Part shown: piece by piece, positions 14,927 through 22,803 of the stretch
How positions within the stretch are numbered: the first letter of the stretch is position 1
Layout: each line of letters starts with the position of its first letter
Origin: Acidobacteriaceae bacterium
GTDB taxonomy: Bacteria > Acidobacteriota > Terriglobia > Terriglobales > Acidobacteriaceae
Assembly (NCBI GenBank): GCA_025355505.1
Contig: JANXZM010000063.1
Span: 1-64,000 of the forward strand
Length of the DNA stretch: 64,000 bases
Direction of reading: 5' to 3'
Made by a program: the position numbers and the translations under genes
The notes under the pieces: generated by a model
Seen by the model: the letters and a program-made list of their open reading frames with translations, nothing else
The model's database searches: none
What the model was told of the DNA's origin: nothing

Positions 14927-15821
14927 CGGAGTTCGGGGTGCCTTGAAGAAGTGTACCGCGAGTTGGGCGGGAACCCTGAGGAGCGGGACGGCGCGCACAC
15001 CCACACCCGGCACCCGGAACGCGCTGGAAGTTAACTAGTTGTTACCCCCACCCCCCTCCCCCCCCTGTCTAGTAGAATCATGGGGTTACCGGGACTTTTT
15101 CCACTCGGTCTTTGAATCGAAAGGACTTATATCAAAGTATTCCGGAATAAGGACTTACACGATATCCTGTGGCGCCTCGGGTCTTGTGGGCCTTCGAAGT
15201 GGGGTAAATCGTGTCAAGTGCCAGATCCTTCCCCTTCGGCTGCGCTCAGGGTCACGCCCGCCAATCGCCTCAATTTTCAAAGAACGCTGAGATGGTTTTG
15301 GAGTAGGTTGGCGGGCCGTCTTGGGAGACGGACACACGCAGGCTGCTCCAATCAGATGGCTATTGTCACACTGGACCGGTGAGCGTGTCTGTGACGGGCG
15401 TACCGATGATTTGTGACGAAAAATCGGAAGTTGGAAGTGAAAATCCCGCCAAGCGGAGCTTGTACGAGTAAAGGCGCATAAGCTGGGCCGGGGCCCGCCA
15501 TCCTCACGCGATGGCGGAGGCTATAGCTTTGCATTTCGTAATGTTCTTGAAGAGACTACCTGCGTATGACGCGGAATGATTCTTCAAAATTTCGGTTATG
15601 AGTTTCGCTAGCGAATCCGTTGCGATTTGGGGTATCCGGTTCATTTCTGACTCGTAAGCAGCGTTCGGTTGCCGAGTATCCGTCGAGTCGGCACAGGGCT
15701 TAGCTGATCGGGCACAGGTGCTGCGAACCATGCTTTCGTTGTCACCAGGACGCCTTACTAGGCGTGGAAGCCGGGTGCATCCCCTATAACTAAGTGGGTT
15801 TTTGATCGCGCGATGACCCGA
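14927..15821. other. About 900 bp non-coding DNA with hairpins and dispersed repeats
   Basis: No convincing protein gene. It contains a C-rich run (about 15043-15066); a copy of the TCCTTC-GCTCAGG repeat at about 15226-15255; a hairpin CCGTCT-TGGG-AGACGG at about 15318-15333; several TGTCAC/TGTGAC motifs between 15364 and 15415; the palindrome GGGCCGGGGCCC followed by GCCATC...GATGGC at about 15484-15512; and GATC-rich text at its right end. It may be remains of a mobile element or a structured RNA. I cannot identify it. Confidence 0.4.
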
Positions 15822-15935
15822 TCACCAGATCTCTCGCTGACATACACTCGCGTTCCGCAGGATGGCTTGCACGTATTCGCGGGTTTCGGTAAAGGGGATG
15901 AACTCGACGGACTGCTGCGGATCGCGGTAGTGACG
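15822..15935 (-). pseudogene. Remnant of a soluble lytic transglycosylase (Slt) C-terminus, copy 1
   Basis: Minus-strand translation gives SVEFIPFTETREYVQAILRN followed by a degenerate ASVCQREIW and a stop. This matches the C-terminal signature of Slt-type lytic transglycosylases (WVESIPFxETRxYVxxVLxN). Nothing upstream continues the gene: the frame runs into a tandem repeat. A second, better-preserved copy is at 16900-17010. Identification rests on this short motif only. Confidence 0.55.
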
Positions 15936-15984
15936 CTGTTCCAGCCGTCTCAGACGCGGTGGGTGCGGTCCGCGAAAGGTTGGC

Positions 15985-16095
15985 GAAGGGCAAGAGCAAG
16001 GGCAAGAGCAAGGGCAAGAACTAAGGGCAAGAACAAGGGCAAGAGCAAGGGCAAGAGCAAGGGCAAGAGCAAGGGCAAGAGCAAGGGCAAGAGCA
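15985..16095. repeat. Tandem 12-bp repeat AAGGGCAAGAGC
   Basis: Roughly nine units of AAGGGCAAGAGC, with a few variants (AAGAAC, CTAAGG) in the middle, run from about 15985 to 16095. They translate to Arg-Ala or Lys-Gly-Lys-Ser runs and Ala-Leu runs on the other strand, which do not look like a real protein. A GCGGACA palindrome abuts the right end. This is likely a slippage-prone minisatellite. Confidence 0.85.
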
Positions 16096-16120
16096 GCGGA
16101 CAGGAGTGTCCGCTCTACAC
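16096..16120. repeat. REP-like palindrome GCGGACA-GGAG-TGTCCGC
   Basis: A perfect 7-bp stem with a GGAG loop (16096-16113) followed by TCTACAC. It is one of eight copies of this family in the window; the others are at 20431-20493 (two), 24662-24693, 29011-29141 (two) and 37206-37318 (two). Confidence 0.8.
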
Positions 16121-16166
16121 GGCTTGAGAATTCCTTGCCCCTGCTAGGGCTCTTGCCCGGCATTCA

Positions 16167-16487
16167 TCAGGAGCGGCTTTCCAGAACCTCTTTCAGGTCG
16201 CGCTTTCCGTGCAGAATGGCGACCACTTGCAGCGGGATGGTTTCGGGACGGTAGACGACGACATAATTGGGAAACTTCGTGATCGTCCAGAACCGCACCG
16301 GCAGCATCGTGATGTCCTGGCGCTTGGTTCCCATGCGGGGATGTCTTGCGAGCCGATGACAGGTGGCGAGAATCTCTATCTCGACTCGCTCGGCGGCGTC
16401 CCGGTTCTCTTCCGCAATAGTTCACCAAATGGCATCGAAATCTTCGCTAGCCTTTGGCGTTAGTTGAAACGGCGCGTTCGTCTTCAC
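16167..16487 (-). pseudogene. parE: ParE-type toxin gene interrupted by a stop codon
   Basis: Reading from GTG at 16487 gives a ParE/RelE-superfamily toxin of 106 codons: FQLTPKASEDFDAIW, then TGA at codon 22 (16424-16422), then TIAEENRDAAERVEIEILAT, RMGTKRQDITMLPVRFW, NYVVVYRPETIPLQVVAILH and GKRDLKEVL. Apart from the one TGA the frame is intact and all ParE landmarks are present, so the lesion looks recent or could be a sequencing error. The GTG overlaps the parD stop by 4 bp (GTGA), the usual coupled antitoxin-toxin layout. ParE toxins inhibit DNA gyrase. As written, no full-length toxin can be made. Confidence 0.8.
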
Positions 16488-16759
16488 ACCCGCGGCTTCA
16501 TCCGCTCGGCGCGTCGTCGCCGCAATATCTCTACAGCCACGTCTCCGTCGATCAGTTCACCACGCTCGGCCTGCGCAAAGCCCGCCGCAATGTGGGCGGC
16601 TACTTCCTCGCGTTGGCCGAGCATCCAGTCTTCAAGATCGAGTTGCTCGCGGATAATCTCGAAAGCCTGATCGAGGACTTCACCGGGATTGTGATACGCG
16701 CCAGACTGGACGGCCAAGTCGATCACGCGCTGCTGTTCGGGTTTCAAGTCAATCGTCAT
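16484..16759 (-). CDS. parD: ParD-type antitoxin
   Basis: A 91-residue protein starting MTIDLKPEQQRVIDLAVQSG, a ribbon-helix-helix N-terminus (about 1-45) followed by an acidic helical toxin-binding tail (WMLGQREEVAAHIAAGFAQA...). Such antitoxins neutralise ParE and repress their own promoter. The ATG has GAGG about 8 nt upstream. The gene is intact although its toxin partner carries a nonsense codon, which is the expected order of decay, since losing the toxin is harmless. The module is flanked by two copies of an Slt remnant sharing a 29-bp identical segment. Confidence 0.85.
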   Translation of the reverse strand: MTIDLKPEQQRVIDLAVQSGAYHNPGEVLDQAFEIIREQLDLEDWMLGQREEVAAHIAAGFAQAERGELIDGDVAVEILRRRRAERMKPRV

Positions 16760-16899
16760 GGGCGTTCCTCTTTAAGGCAATCTATGACCAATTGTAGCGA
16801 TTTGCTTGCCGTGGTCAAACGCGAAAAACAAAGCAAAACGCACTCGAAAAGAGCCAGCTTCAACTGAAAACTGATGACTGAGAGCTGGCAACTGATCCG

Positions 16900-17010
16900 C
16901 TATGGCGTCCCGTAAAGCTGCCGGTACACATTCGCATGCCGCAGGATGGCTTGCACGTATTCGCGGGCTTCGGTGACGGGGATAGCCTCGACGGAACCCT
17001 GCGCATCGAT
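16900..17010 (-). pseudogene. Remnant of a soluble lytic transglycosylase (Slt) C-terminus, copy 2
   Basis: Minus-strand codons read IDAQGSVEAIPVTEAREYVQ, then AILRHANVYRQLYGTP and TAG (16902-16900). This is a normal-looking Slt C-terminal end, but the upstream frame breaks after about 37 codons and continues into a dispersed repeat at 17032-17064. It shares 29 identical bp (16939-16967) with copy 1 (15855-15883). Confidence 0.6.
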
Positions 17011-17031
17011 GAGGGCTCGACCGGCGGTAAA

Positions 17032-17064
17032 CAGCAGGTCCTTCGCTTCGCTCAGGATGACAAA
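17032..17064. repeat. Dispersed CCTTCGC-CTCAGGATGACA repeat
   Basis: AGCAGGTCCTTCGCTTCGCT followed by CAGGATGACAA. A near-identical copy is at 35839-35869 and shorter relatives are at 15226-15255 and, inverted, 54168-54188. The family is intergenic in each case. Confidence 0.65.
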
Positions 17065-17225
17065 TAATTTGTGTGCGAACTTACGGAACTCAACTCTGTA
17101 CCGTTTTCGCGGTCAGTGTAGAACTCGCAAGGGGAGTCCCTCAGGGGCTAAAGCCCGCATTTTTATTGGCCCTGAGCGGCACGGCTGAAGCCTTGCCCTA
17201 CCCAGGACCATTTATGAGACCGGTT

Positions 17226-17552
17226 CTAGTGCGGCCTTGGATTCAAGAGGCGCTCGACGCGCTCGGGTTCGCGCGCAATGACCTTTAGATAGGCTTGGGT
17301 TGGTTGGTCCGGCTCGGCGCGGCCTTGCTCCCAGTCCCGGAGAGTGCCCAGTGGGATGTGGTAGCGGACGGCGAATTCCTCTTGCGTCAACGCCAAGGCG
17401 CGGCGAATGATTTTCGCCTGCGGCGTCCGCTTCATCCGCTTAAGATCGCCGGGGGTCAGCGGTTGCGCGTCGCGGTCGGCGCGAGCAGCAGCCTCAATGG
17501 CCGCGGGCGTCATGGACCTAAGCGTTCTCCTGGAAGTAGTCGTCTTGCTCAT
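17226..17552 (-). CDS. Xre-type antitoxin of a BrnT-like module
   Basis: A protein of up to 108 residues with a C-terminal Xre helix-turn-helix (about 50-95): IRRALALTQEEFAVRYHIPL, then GTLRDWEQGRAEPD. The N-terminal part (PAAIEAAARADRDAQPLTPG) resembles the toxin-binding region of antitoxins in BrnT/DUF497 pairs. The gene overlaps the 3' end of the toxin gene by 35 bp if the first ATG (17552) is used; a later ATG at 17513 would avoid the overlap. Toxin-first order is typical of brnTA. It probably represses the operon and neutralises the toxin. The usual BrnA-type antitoxin is replaced here by an Xre protein. Confidence 0.75.
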   Translation of the reverse strand: MSKTTTSRRTLRSMTPAAIEAAARADRDAQPLTPGDLKRMKRTPQAKIIRRALALTQEEFAVRYHIPLGTLRDWEQGRAEPDQPTQAYLKVIAREPERVERLLNPRPH

Positions 17553-17820
17553 CTTGTGTTGCCCTTCGGGCTGAAATCAGGCGGATGCTTTCATTATTAT
17601 TCTTGCGATTCTTGCGTTCGGTATAGGCCACAAACAACAAGATGTTTCCCTCGGCCATGCCGATCATGACAAAACGCGCTTCGCCGTAGTCCTCACGATC
17701 GTCGAGGCGCTCGATGGCAAACGGGTCTTTAAACACCGTCTTCGCCAAATCGAAGCTCACGCCGTGTGCACACAAGTTAGCTTCGGCCTTGGCCTTGTGC
17801 CACTCAAATTCCAGCTTCAT
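17518..17820 (-). CDS. BrnT family (DUF497) ribonuclease toxin
   Basis: A 100-residue protein starting MKLEFEWHKAKAEANLCAHG. The family pattern FEWDxxKAxxNxxKHGVSF is clear (about 4-23), with DPFAIERLDDREDYGEARFV (about 32-51), then the GNILLFVAYTER strand and IRLISARRATQDEQDDY near the end. BrnT toxins are RelE-fold ribonucleases that block translation. The expected catalytic basic and aromatic residues near ISARRA are present. It precedes and overlaps an Xre antitoxin gene. The module lies directly downstream of glgA in an accessory patch. Confidence 0.85.
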   Translation of the reverse strand: MKLEFEWHKAKAEANLCAHGVSFDLAKTVFKDPFAIERLDDREDYGEARFVMIGMAEGNILLFVAYTERKNRKNNNESIRLISARRATQDEQDDYFQENA

Positions 17821-17878
17821 GATACTACGGGATACCAGTAGTTATGTCAACTATCTCCGGACTTATTGGGTCCGATGC

Positions 17879-19381
17879 TCAGCCCAGCACTGGTTCTTTT
17901 TTCAAGTCCGCGGTTACAGTGGCGGCGTCCGCGCTGGCGCGCGCCTGCCGCGCGCGATCATACACCTTGCCGTACTCGCGGGCTGACGCTCCCCAGGAAA
18001 AGTCGCGGGCCATACCGTTGCGCATCAGGGTTTGCCAGGACGATGGATCTTGATAGGCGAGCAAGGCTTGTTTGATGGTCGCTAGCAGCGCCTCGCCGGT
18101 GTAGTCGGTGAACTTGAAGCCAGTGCCTTTGCCGGAGCGGGCGTCCCAGGGTTCGATGGTGTCATCGAGTCCGCCGGTGGCGCGGACGATGGGGACGGTG
18201 CCATATTTCAGGCTGTAAATTTGGTTCAGGCCGCAGGGCTCGTATCTTGAGGGCATGAGGAACATGTCGGCTCCGGCTTCGATTTTGTGGGCGATGGCGT
18301 TGTCGAAGGCGACTTTGGCGGCGATCTTGTTGGGGAACTGCTTGTGGAGCCGCTGGAACATTTCTTCGTAGAGCTTGTCGCCGGAGCCGAGGACGAGCAG
18401 GATCATTTCTTCGCGGGCGAGGCGATCCATAATCTGGGAGATCAGGTCGAAGCCTTTTTGGGCGGCGAAGCGCGAGACGATGCCGATCACCGGCAGTTTG
18501 GAATTAGCGTCGGCGATGCCGAAGGTGTTCAGCAAATCTTTTTTGCATTGCAGCTTGCCGCTCAAGTCCTGCGGCGAATATTTCGCGACGGTGAATTTGT
18601 CGGTCTGGGGACTCCACTCGTCATAGTCCACGCCGTTCAGAATGCCGGTCACGGTCGCGGCACGATTGCGCAACACGCCTTCGAGGCCAAATCCATATTC
18701 GGTGGTTTGTATTTCCTGACTATATTTCTTGCTGACGGTGGTCACATAGTCGGAGAGGACGAGGGCGCCTTTGAGGAAATTCACCTGGCCGAAAAATTCC
18801 ATTTTCGAGATGGTGAGCAGCTCCCAGGGCAGCGTGAGCAAAGGCAAAATATCGGGCGGAAAGAGGCCCTGGTATCCCATGTTGTGGATGGTGAAAACGG
18901 TGGCGACTTCGCGAAACGCGGGATCCTCGGCGTAGAGCGTGCGGAGCATCACGGGTATGAGCGCGGACTGCCAGTCGTGGCAATGGAAGACATGGGGCAC
19001 GCCTAGGATTTTGGAAGCCTCAAGCACCGCCCGCGAAAACAGGGCGAAGCGCTCGGCGTTGTCGGGGTAATCGCCGGCGGGGCTTCCGTAGAGCGCGTCG
19101 CGGTCGAAGTAGGGTGGATAATCCACAAAATACAATCGGACGCCGGCGGTGGTCCCCGCGGTCACCACCGAGCAGAAACGATATTTGTCGTCGAAGGGGA
19201 TGGTGATGCTGCGCACCACGGTTTGCGGATCGGACAGTTTAGATTGACGATACCTTGGAACATAGACGCTGACCTGATGTCCGAGAGCGGCCAGGGCGCG
19301 GGGCAAGGCGCCGACAACGTCGGCCAGTCCGCCAGTCTTGGAAAAGGGAACGCACTCGGATGCAGCGAAAGCAATATGCAT
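17879..19381 (-). CDS. glgA: Glycogen synthase, ADP-glucose type (GT5)
   Basis: A 500-residue glycosyltransferase beginning MHIAFAASECVPFSKTGGLA. The ADP-glucose-binding KTGGL is at 15-19, followed by a starch-synthase catalytic domain with FHCHDWQSALIP and TIHNMGYQGLFP. The C-terminal GT-B domain has IGIVSRFAAQKGFDLI and the EPCGLNQIYSLKYGTVPIVR motif with its retaining-glycosyltransferase Glu. It makes alpha-1,4-glucan from ADP-glucose. The length is typical. AGGAGG lies about 9 nt before the ATG. No other glg genes are adjacent. The tail of about 10 residues after ADAATVTA is poorly conserved-looking. Confidence 0.94.
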   Translation of the reverse strand: MHIAFAASECVPFSKTGGLADVVGALPRALAALGHQVSVYVPRYRQSKLSDPQTVVRSITIPFDDKYRFCSVVTAGTTAGVRLYFVDYPPYFDRDALYGSPAGDYPDNAERFALFSRAVLEASKILGVPHVFHCHDWQSALIPVMLRTLYAEDPAFREVATVFTIHNMGYQGLFPPDILPLLTLPWELLTISKMEFFGQVNFLKGALVLSDYVTTVSKKYSQEIQTTEYGFGLEGVLRNRAATVTGILNGVDYDEWSPQTDKFTVAKYSPQDLSGKLQCKKDLLNTFGIADANSKLPVIGIVSRFAAQKGFDLISQIMDRLAREEMILLVLGSGDKLYEEMFQRLHKQFPNKIAAKVAFDNAIAHKIEAGADMFLMPSRYEPCGLNQIYSLKYGTVPIVRATGGLDDTIEPWDARSGKGTGFKFTDYTGEALLATIKQALLAYQDPSSWQTLMRNGMARDFSWGASAREYGKVYDRARQARASADAATVTADLKKEPVLG

Positions 19382-19442
19382 TGCGAAGCAACCTCCTGAG
19401 CAAGAACTCGACAGGCCTCGCTCAAGTTATGATTAAGTTTCT

Positions 19443-19467
19443 GTAGAGGCGCGGCTTGCCGCGTCTC
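19443..19467. repeat. GTAGAGGCGCGGC-type palindromic repeat
   Basis: A diverged copy of the 4676-4703 family, with GCGGC-TT-GCCGC at its core, lying between the divergent glgA and rsmA genes. Promoters for both genes must lie in this 160-bp gap. Confidence 0.55.
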
Positions 19468-19543
19468 GCCGATGGGCGGTCATGAGCAAAACGCACAGGA
19501 AAAGAACTCCGCCAGTCTAAAGCCGGAAAGAGAGAGGGTCAAC

Positions 19544-20401
19544 GTGCCCAAGGGAGCTACGGTACAAACGAGTTCACGCAAGCCGAAACTGGGGCAGCAT
19601 TTTCTGGCGAGCGAAGCGGCTGCTTTGCGGATTGTAGAGGCTCTGGGCGATGTTTCGGAGGCCACGGTGCTGGAGATCGGGCCTGGCCGCGGCGCGCTCA
19701 CGGACCTGCTGGCAAGGAAGTCGCGGCGTCTGATTGCAGTGGAATTGGACCGGGTGCTTTCGGCGCAACTCCGGATGAAATTCAACATGCAAGCGAACGT
19801 TGAAATTATCGAAGGCGATATTCTGACCATCGAACTGGACTCGGTCTTCGGCGCGAAGCCGGGCATGCTGCACACACGGCTAACCTTTGCGCCGGAACCG
19901 GCGCGGGTCATTGGCAACCTGCCGTACTACATTACCTCCGATATTCTGCTGCGGCTGCTGGAATATCACCGCTACTTTTCGACGATTGTGATCATGGTGC
20001 AGAAAGAAGTTGCCGACCGTCTGGCAGCAACGGCGGGAAGCCGTGACTATGGCTTGCTTTCGGCTACGGCGCAGTTGTACGGACGGATCGAGCAACTGTT
20101 CACGCTTCCGCCAGCGGCGTTTTTTCCACCTCCGAAAGTTCATTCGAGCGTGGTTCGCATTACGATCAAGCCTCGGCTGGAGTCGCTTCGGGTTCCGGAG
20201 GCGGAGTTCATCGCGTTCCTGAAACTGTGCTTTGGGCAGAAACGCAAAACTCTGTGGAATAATCTGAAGACGCGATACGATCAAGATGCGTTGCGTGCGG
20301 CGTTGGCGAAAAGCGGCGTGAAGGCGGCGATCCGGGCTGAGGCGCTGCCGATTGAGAGAACAGCGGCTTTGTTCCGGGCGCTGAGCGACGGTAGTTCATA
20401 G
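19544..20401 (+). CDS. rsmA: 16S rRNA dimethyladenosine transferase
   Basis: A protein of about 285 residues of the KsgA/RsmA family, which dimethylates two adjacent adenosines at the 3' end of 16S rRNA during 30S maturation. Motifs: KPKLGQHFLASE near the start, the SAM-binding VLEIGPGRGALTDLL, acidic AVELDRVLSAQL, and catalytic NLPYYIT. The end has FGQKRKTLWNNL, typical of the C-terminal helical domain. I chose GTG at 19544 because AGAGAGGG lies about 5 nt upstream; an in-frame ATG at 19472 lies next to a repeat without a ribosome site. The next gene, an AmmeMemoRadiSam B gene, follows after two REP copies. Confidence 0.92.
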   Translation: MPKGATVQTSSRKPKLGQHFLASEAAALRIVEALGDVSEATVLEIGPGRGALTDLLARKSRRLIAVELDRVLSAQLRMKFNMQANVEIIEGDILTIELDSVFGAKPGMLHTRLTFAPEPARVIGNLPYYITSDILLRLLEYHRYFSTIVIMVQKEVADRLAATAGSRDYGLLSATAQLYGRIEQLFTLPPAAFFPPPKVHSSVVRITIKPRLESLRVPEAEFIAFLKLCFGQKRKTLWNNLKTRYDQDALRAALAKSGVKAAIRAEALPIERTAALFRALSDGSS

Positions 20402-20430
20402 CTTTCGCGGGGGCTGTTTTCGCGGACTGA

Positions 20431-20493
20431 CTTTTCGCGGGCAGGAGTGCCCGCGCTACATGCTTTTCGCGGGCAAGAGTGCCCGCGCCACAC
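20431..20493. repeat. Two tandem REP-like palindromes
   Basis: Two direct copies, at 20431-20460 and 20463-20493, share CTTTTCGCGGGCA, a 4-nt loop and TGCCCGCGC with a TACA/CACAC end. They differ from the other copies in having GGGCA instead of GGACA, with the compensating change in the opposite arm, so stem pairing is kept. Confidence 0.8.
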
Positions 20494-20502
20494 GAGCGAC
20501 CC

Positions 20503-21342
20503 ATGACTTCCGCTGTGCGAACTCCCGCTGTTGCCGGCAGGTTTTATCCGGGCCGCGCTGACGAATTGCTGCGCGACATTCGACAATACACTTTTCCGGT
20601 TGAGACTTCAGTCGCGACCGGCCGCATCGCCGCCATCGGATGCGTCGCTCCTCATGCGGGATACATCTACTCCGGCGGCGTCGCAGGCGCTGTGTATGCG
20701 CGAATGGAAATCCCCGAGCGCTGCGTGATTCTCTGCCCCAATCACACGGGCAAGGGACCTCCGCTGGCGATCATGGCCAACACCGCGTGGCAGACTCCGC
20801 TGGGTGAGGTCGCGGCGGAGGCGGACTTGGGCGCTCGGCTGCTGCGTCGCTTGCCTGCGCTCGAAGAGGACAGCGCGGCGCACCACGCGGAACATGGCAT
20901 CGAAGTCCAGATTCCTTTCCTGCAGGCGCAACAGCCGGCATTGCATATCGTTCCGATCGTAATCGGCACCAGTGACTTTGATGTGCTCCGCGGATTGGGC
21001 GAAGCGCTGGCGGATGTGATTGCCGATCTGGGAGAGGATCGAGAAGATAAAGTGCTGATCATCGCCTCCAGCGACATGAACCACTACGAGTCCGAGGCGG
21101 TCACTCGCGCCAAAGACCACAAAGCGATCGGACGGGTGTTGGCCATGGATGCGCTTGGACTTTGGGAAGTGGTGATGAATGAAGACATCACCATGTGCGG
21201 ATTCGGGCCGACGATAGTCATGATTACGGCGGCAAAACTTCTGGGGGCGACTTCGGCGACGTTGGTCAAGTACGCAACTTCGGGCGAGGTTTCCGGCGAT
21301 TACGGGTCGGTGGTGGGTTACGCGGGAATAGTTGTGGAGTAG
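20503..21342 (+). CDS. AmmeMemoRadiSam system protein B (Memo-like)
   Basis: A protein of about 279 residues of the Memo family: PAVAGRFYPGRADEL at the start, metal-site candidates in PHAGYIYSGGVAGAVY and CPNHTG, the HGIEVQIPFLQ block, and SSDMNHYE. In bacteria these proteins are often encoded with an AMMECR1-domain protein and a radical-SAM enzyme; neither is next to it here. The structural family is related to extradiol dioxygenases. The exact reaction is not known to me. The ATG at 20503 gives MTSAVRTPAV; an upstream GTG lies in a repeat and is unlikely. Confidence 0.85.
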   Translation: MTSAVRTPAVAGRFYPGRADELLRDIRQYTFPVETSVATGRIAAIGCVAPHAGYIYSGGVAGAVYARMEIPERCVILCPNHTGKGPPLAIMANTAWQTPLGEVAAEADLGARLLRRLPALEEDSAAHHAEHGIEVQIPFLQAQQPALHIVPIVIGTSDFDVLRGLGEALADVIADLGEDREDKVLIIASSDMNHYESEAVTRAKDHKAIGRVLAMDALGLWEVVMNEDITMCGFGPTIVMITAAKLLGATSATLVKYATSGEVSGDYGSVVGYAGIVVE

Positions 21343-21367
21343 GAAAAAGAAGAAGAGTGGGGCAAAG

Positions 21368-21402
21368 AAAAAAGGCGGCTACTGGTTGGCCGCCTTTTTT
21401 TC
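21368..21402. terminator. Bidirectional intrinsic terminator
   Basis: AAAAAAGGCGGC (21368-21379) pairs with GCCGCC plus a run of eight T (21389-21402) around a 9-nt loop. It has U-tracts in both directions and lies between convergent genes ending at 21342 and 21421. Confidence 0.9.
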
Positions 21403-21420
21403 GGAAACAATTCTTGTTTC

Positions 21421-22803
21421 TTAGTGAGGACGCGACGACGGCGGCGGAGCGGCCGACCGGTGCGGCGCCCCCATTGGAGTCATCCCGGTAGAAGGCCCGC
21501 CTCTTGTTGAACTTGGAGCTGAACGCGTGCCGAAGCCGGTTGTCGGCGCAGCAGTTGAAACAGGGGGCGCGGTCGCGACTACGACCGGACGAGAGGTCCG
21601 CTCCATTGTTTTCGCGAGGCGATCGAGATGGCGCACCGATCCGCGCGGCACTCCGAAGCCGGCGGAACCGGGATTGATGGTGAGGCGAAGCGGGGCACCG
21701 GCGGCGGGATTTGCTGCGAGGCCGAGTCCGACCATCACCGTCTGATGCCCGCGCACGGGCGGCGTCGGAATTTTTGTCCTGACCGGCGGATTCACGACTC
21801 GCGGAATCCCGCTAAATGAATTCCATAAGCCCGGCTGCCAGACCCATCCGAAGCCGGGAACGAAGGCCCAGTTGCCGTAGTTGTAGGGCATCCAGCCCCA
21901 GGGATAGCCGGACACCCACATGTAGCCGCCGCCGGGATAGAAGGCCCAGCCGCCATCCTGGAACGGGCTCCAGTTGGCGCCGATGAAGTAGGGCTGCCAG
22001 ACGTTGCCGAAGCCGGGGACGGTCATGAAGTTGCCGTAATAATTCAAGTCGCTCATGCCGTAAGCGTAGGGCGAATTGATACTAGAGCCGCCAGCGGTTG
22101 CGTAGCGATCGTGATAGTCGGTTTGCTGGTGGTCCCAGGCGTCGGAGGGATCGGTATCGTAATTTTTGGCAATGGTGAAAGAGTCTTTTGGGGCGGAGTC
22201 GTCGTTGGCCAGATGGTTACTGGCAAGATCGATGGTGGCGCTGTGCTTTTCGGCAACATCAAATTGCCCGGACGGGGTGGTTGCGCTCAATTTGCCCTTG
22301 AACACGGCAACGGCCGCCCTGGCGTCGTCGAGTTCCACGCGGAAATGGGCGGCTTGGGCGACGGTGATGGATTCGCGGGCAAAATTCAGGAGGAACTGGT
22401 CGCCGGCTTTGTCTTTGTCGTAAACGCTTTTCGGGTGAAGATTCGCGTACACGGTGCCGGAGACAAGTTGCACGGTGCTAAGCTTCTGGCCATCGTCGCC
22501 GAGCGCCAGATGAATGAAATTAACTTCCGAGCCGGGAGCGAGGCGCAATGCGCTGCCATCTTCGAATTCGACTTCGGCGCGGCCATCTTTGCCGGTCTTG
22601 AGGCGGGAGCCTTCGATCACGGGCAGGTTGATAAACGCTTTGTTAAAACCGTCGCCGGTGTTGCGGTCAATCTGCACCGTGCCCTGCACTTCGCTCAAGC
22701 GGACGATGCGGGCTTTGGATTCGGCGGACGCCGAGACCACCAGAAACGCGGCTGCGAGCACGGCCAACATTGCCAGAATCTTTCCGAGTCTTGCGATTGA
22801 CAT
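21421..22803 (-). CDS. Secreted FecR-domain protein with DUF6600-like aromatic repeats
   Basis: A protein of about 460 residues. It has a signal peptide (MSIARLGKIL, hydrophobic core to about 28, cleavage after ASAE) and a FecR-like domain (about 32-190: VRLSEVQGTVQIDR, GSRLKTGKDGRAEVEFEDGS, LRLAPGSEV). A Trp/Tyr/Pro/Gly-rich region (about 255-345: WQPYFIGANWSPFQDGGWAF, MWVSGYPWGWMPYNYGNW) resembles DUF6600. The Pro/Ser-rich tail is of low complexity. It is probably an outer-surface or periplasmic protein; I know of no defined function. The ATG at 22803 has AGGAG 7 nt upstream; the open frame extends further but without sense. Confidence 0.8.
   Translation of the reverse strand: MSIARLGKILAMLAVLAAAFLVVSASAESKARIVRLSEVQGTVQIDRNTGDGFNKAFINLPVIEGSRLKTGKDGRAEVEFEDGSALRLAPGSEVNFIHLALGDDGQKLSTVQLVSGTVYANLHPKSVYDKDKAGDQFLLNFARESITVAQAAHFRVELDDARAAVAVFKGKLSATTPSGQFDVAEKHSATIDLASNHLANDDSAPKDSFTIAKNYDTDPSDAWDHQQTDYHDRYATAGGSSINSPYAYGMSDLNYYGNFMTVPGFGNVWQPYFIGANWSPFQDGGWAFYPGGGYMWVSGYPWGWMPYNYGNWAFVPGFGWVWQPGLWNSFSGIPRVVNPPVRTKIPTPPVRGHQTVMVGLGLAANPAAGAPLRLTINPGSAGFGVPRGSVRHLDRLAKTMERTSRPVVVATAPPVSTAAPTTGFGTRSAPSSTRGGPSTGMTPMGAPHRSAAPPPSSRPH

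Noticed and set aside
15813-16163. Arg-Ala/Lys-Ser and Leu-Ala repeat proteins on both strands
   Set aside because: They are translations of the 12-bp tandem repeat and adjoining Slt remnant, not proteins.
20431-20493. Possible CRISPR-like direct repeats
   Set aside because: There are only two units 2 bp apart with no spacer. They are palindromic REP elements seen singly elsewhere.
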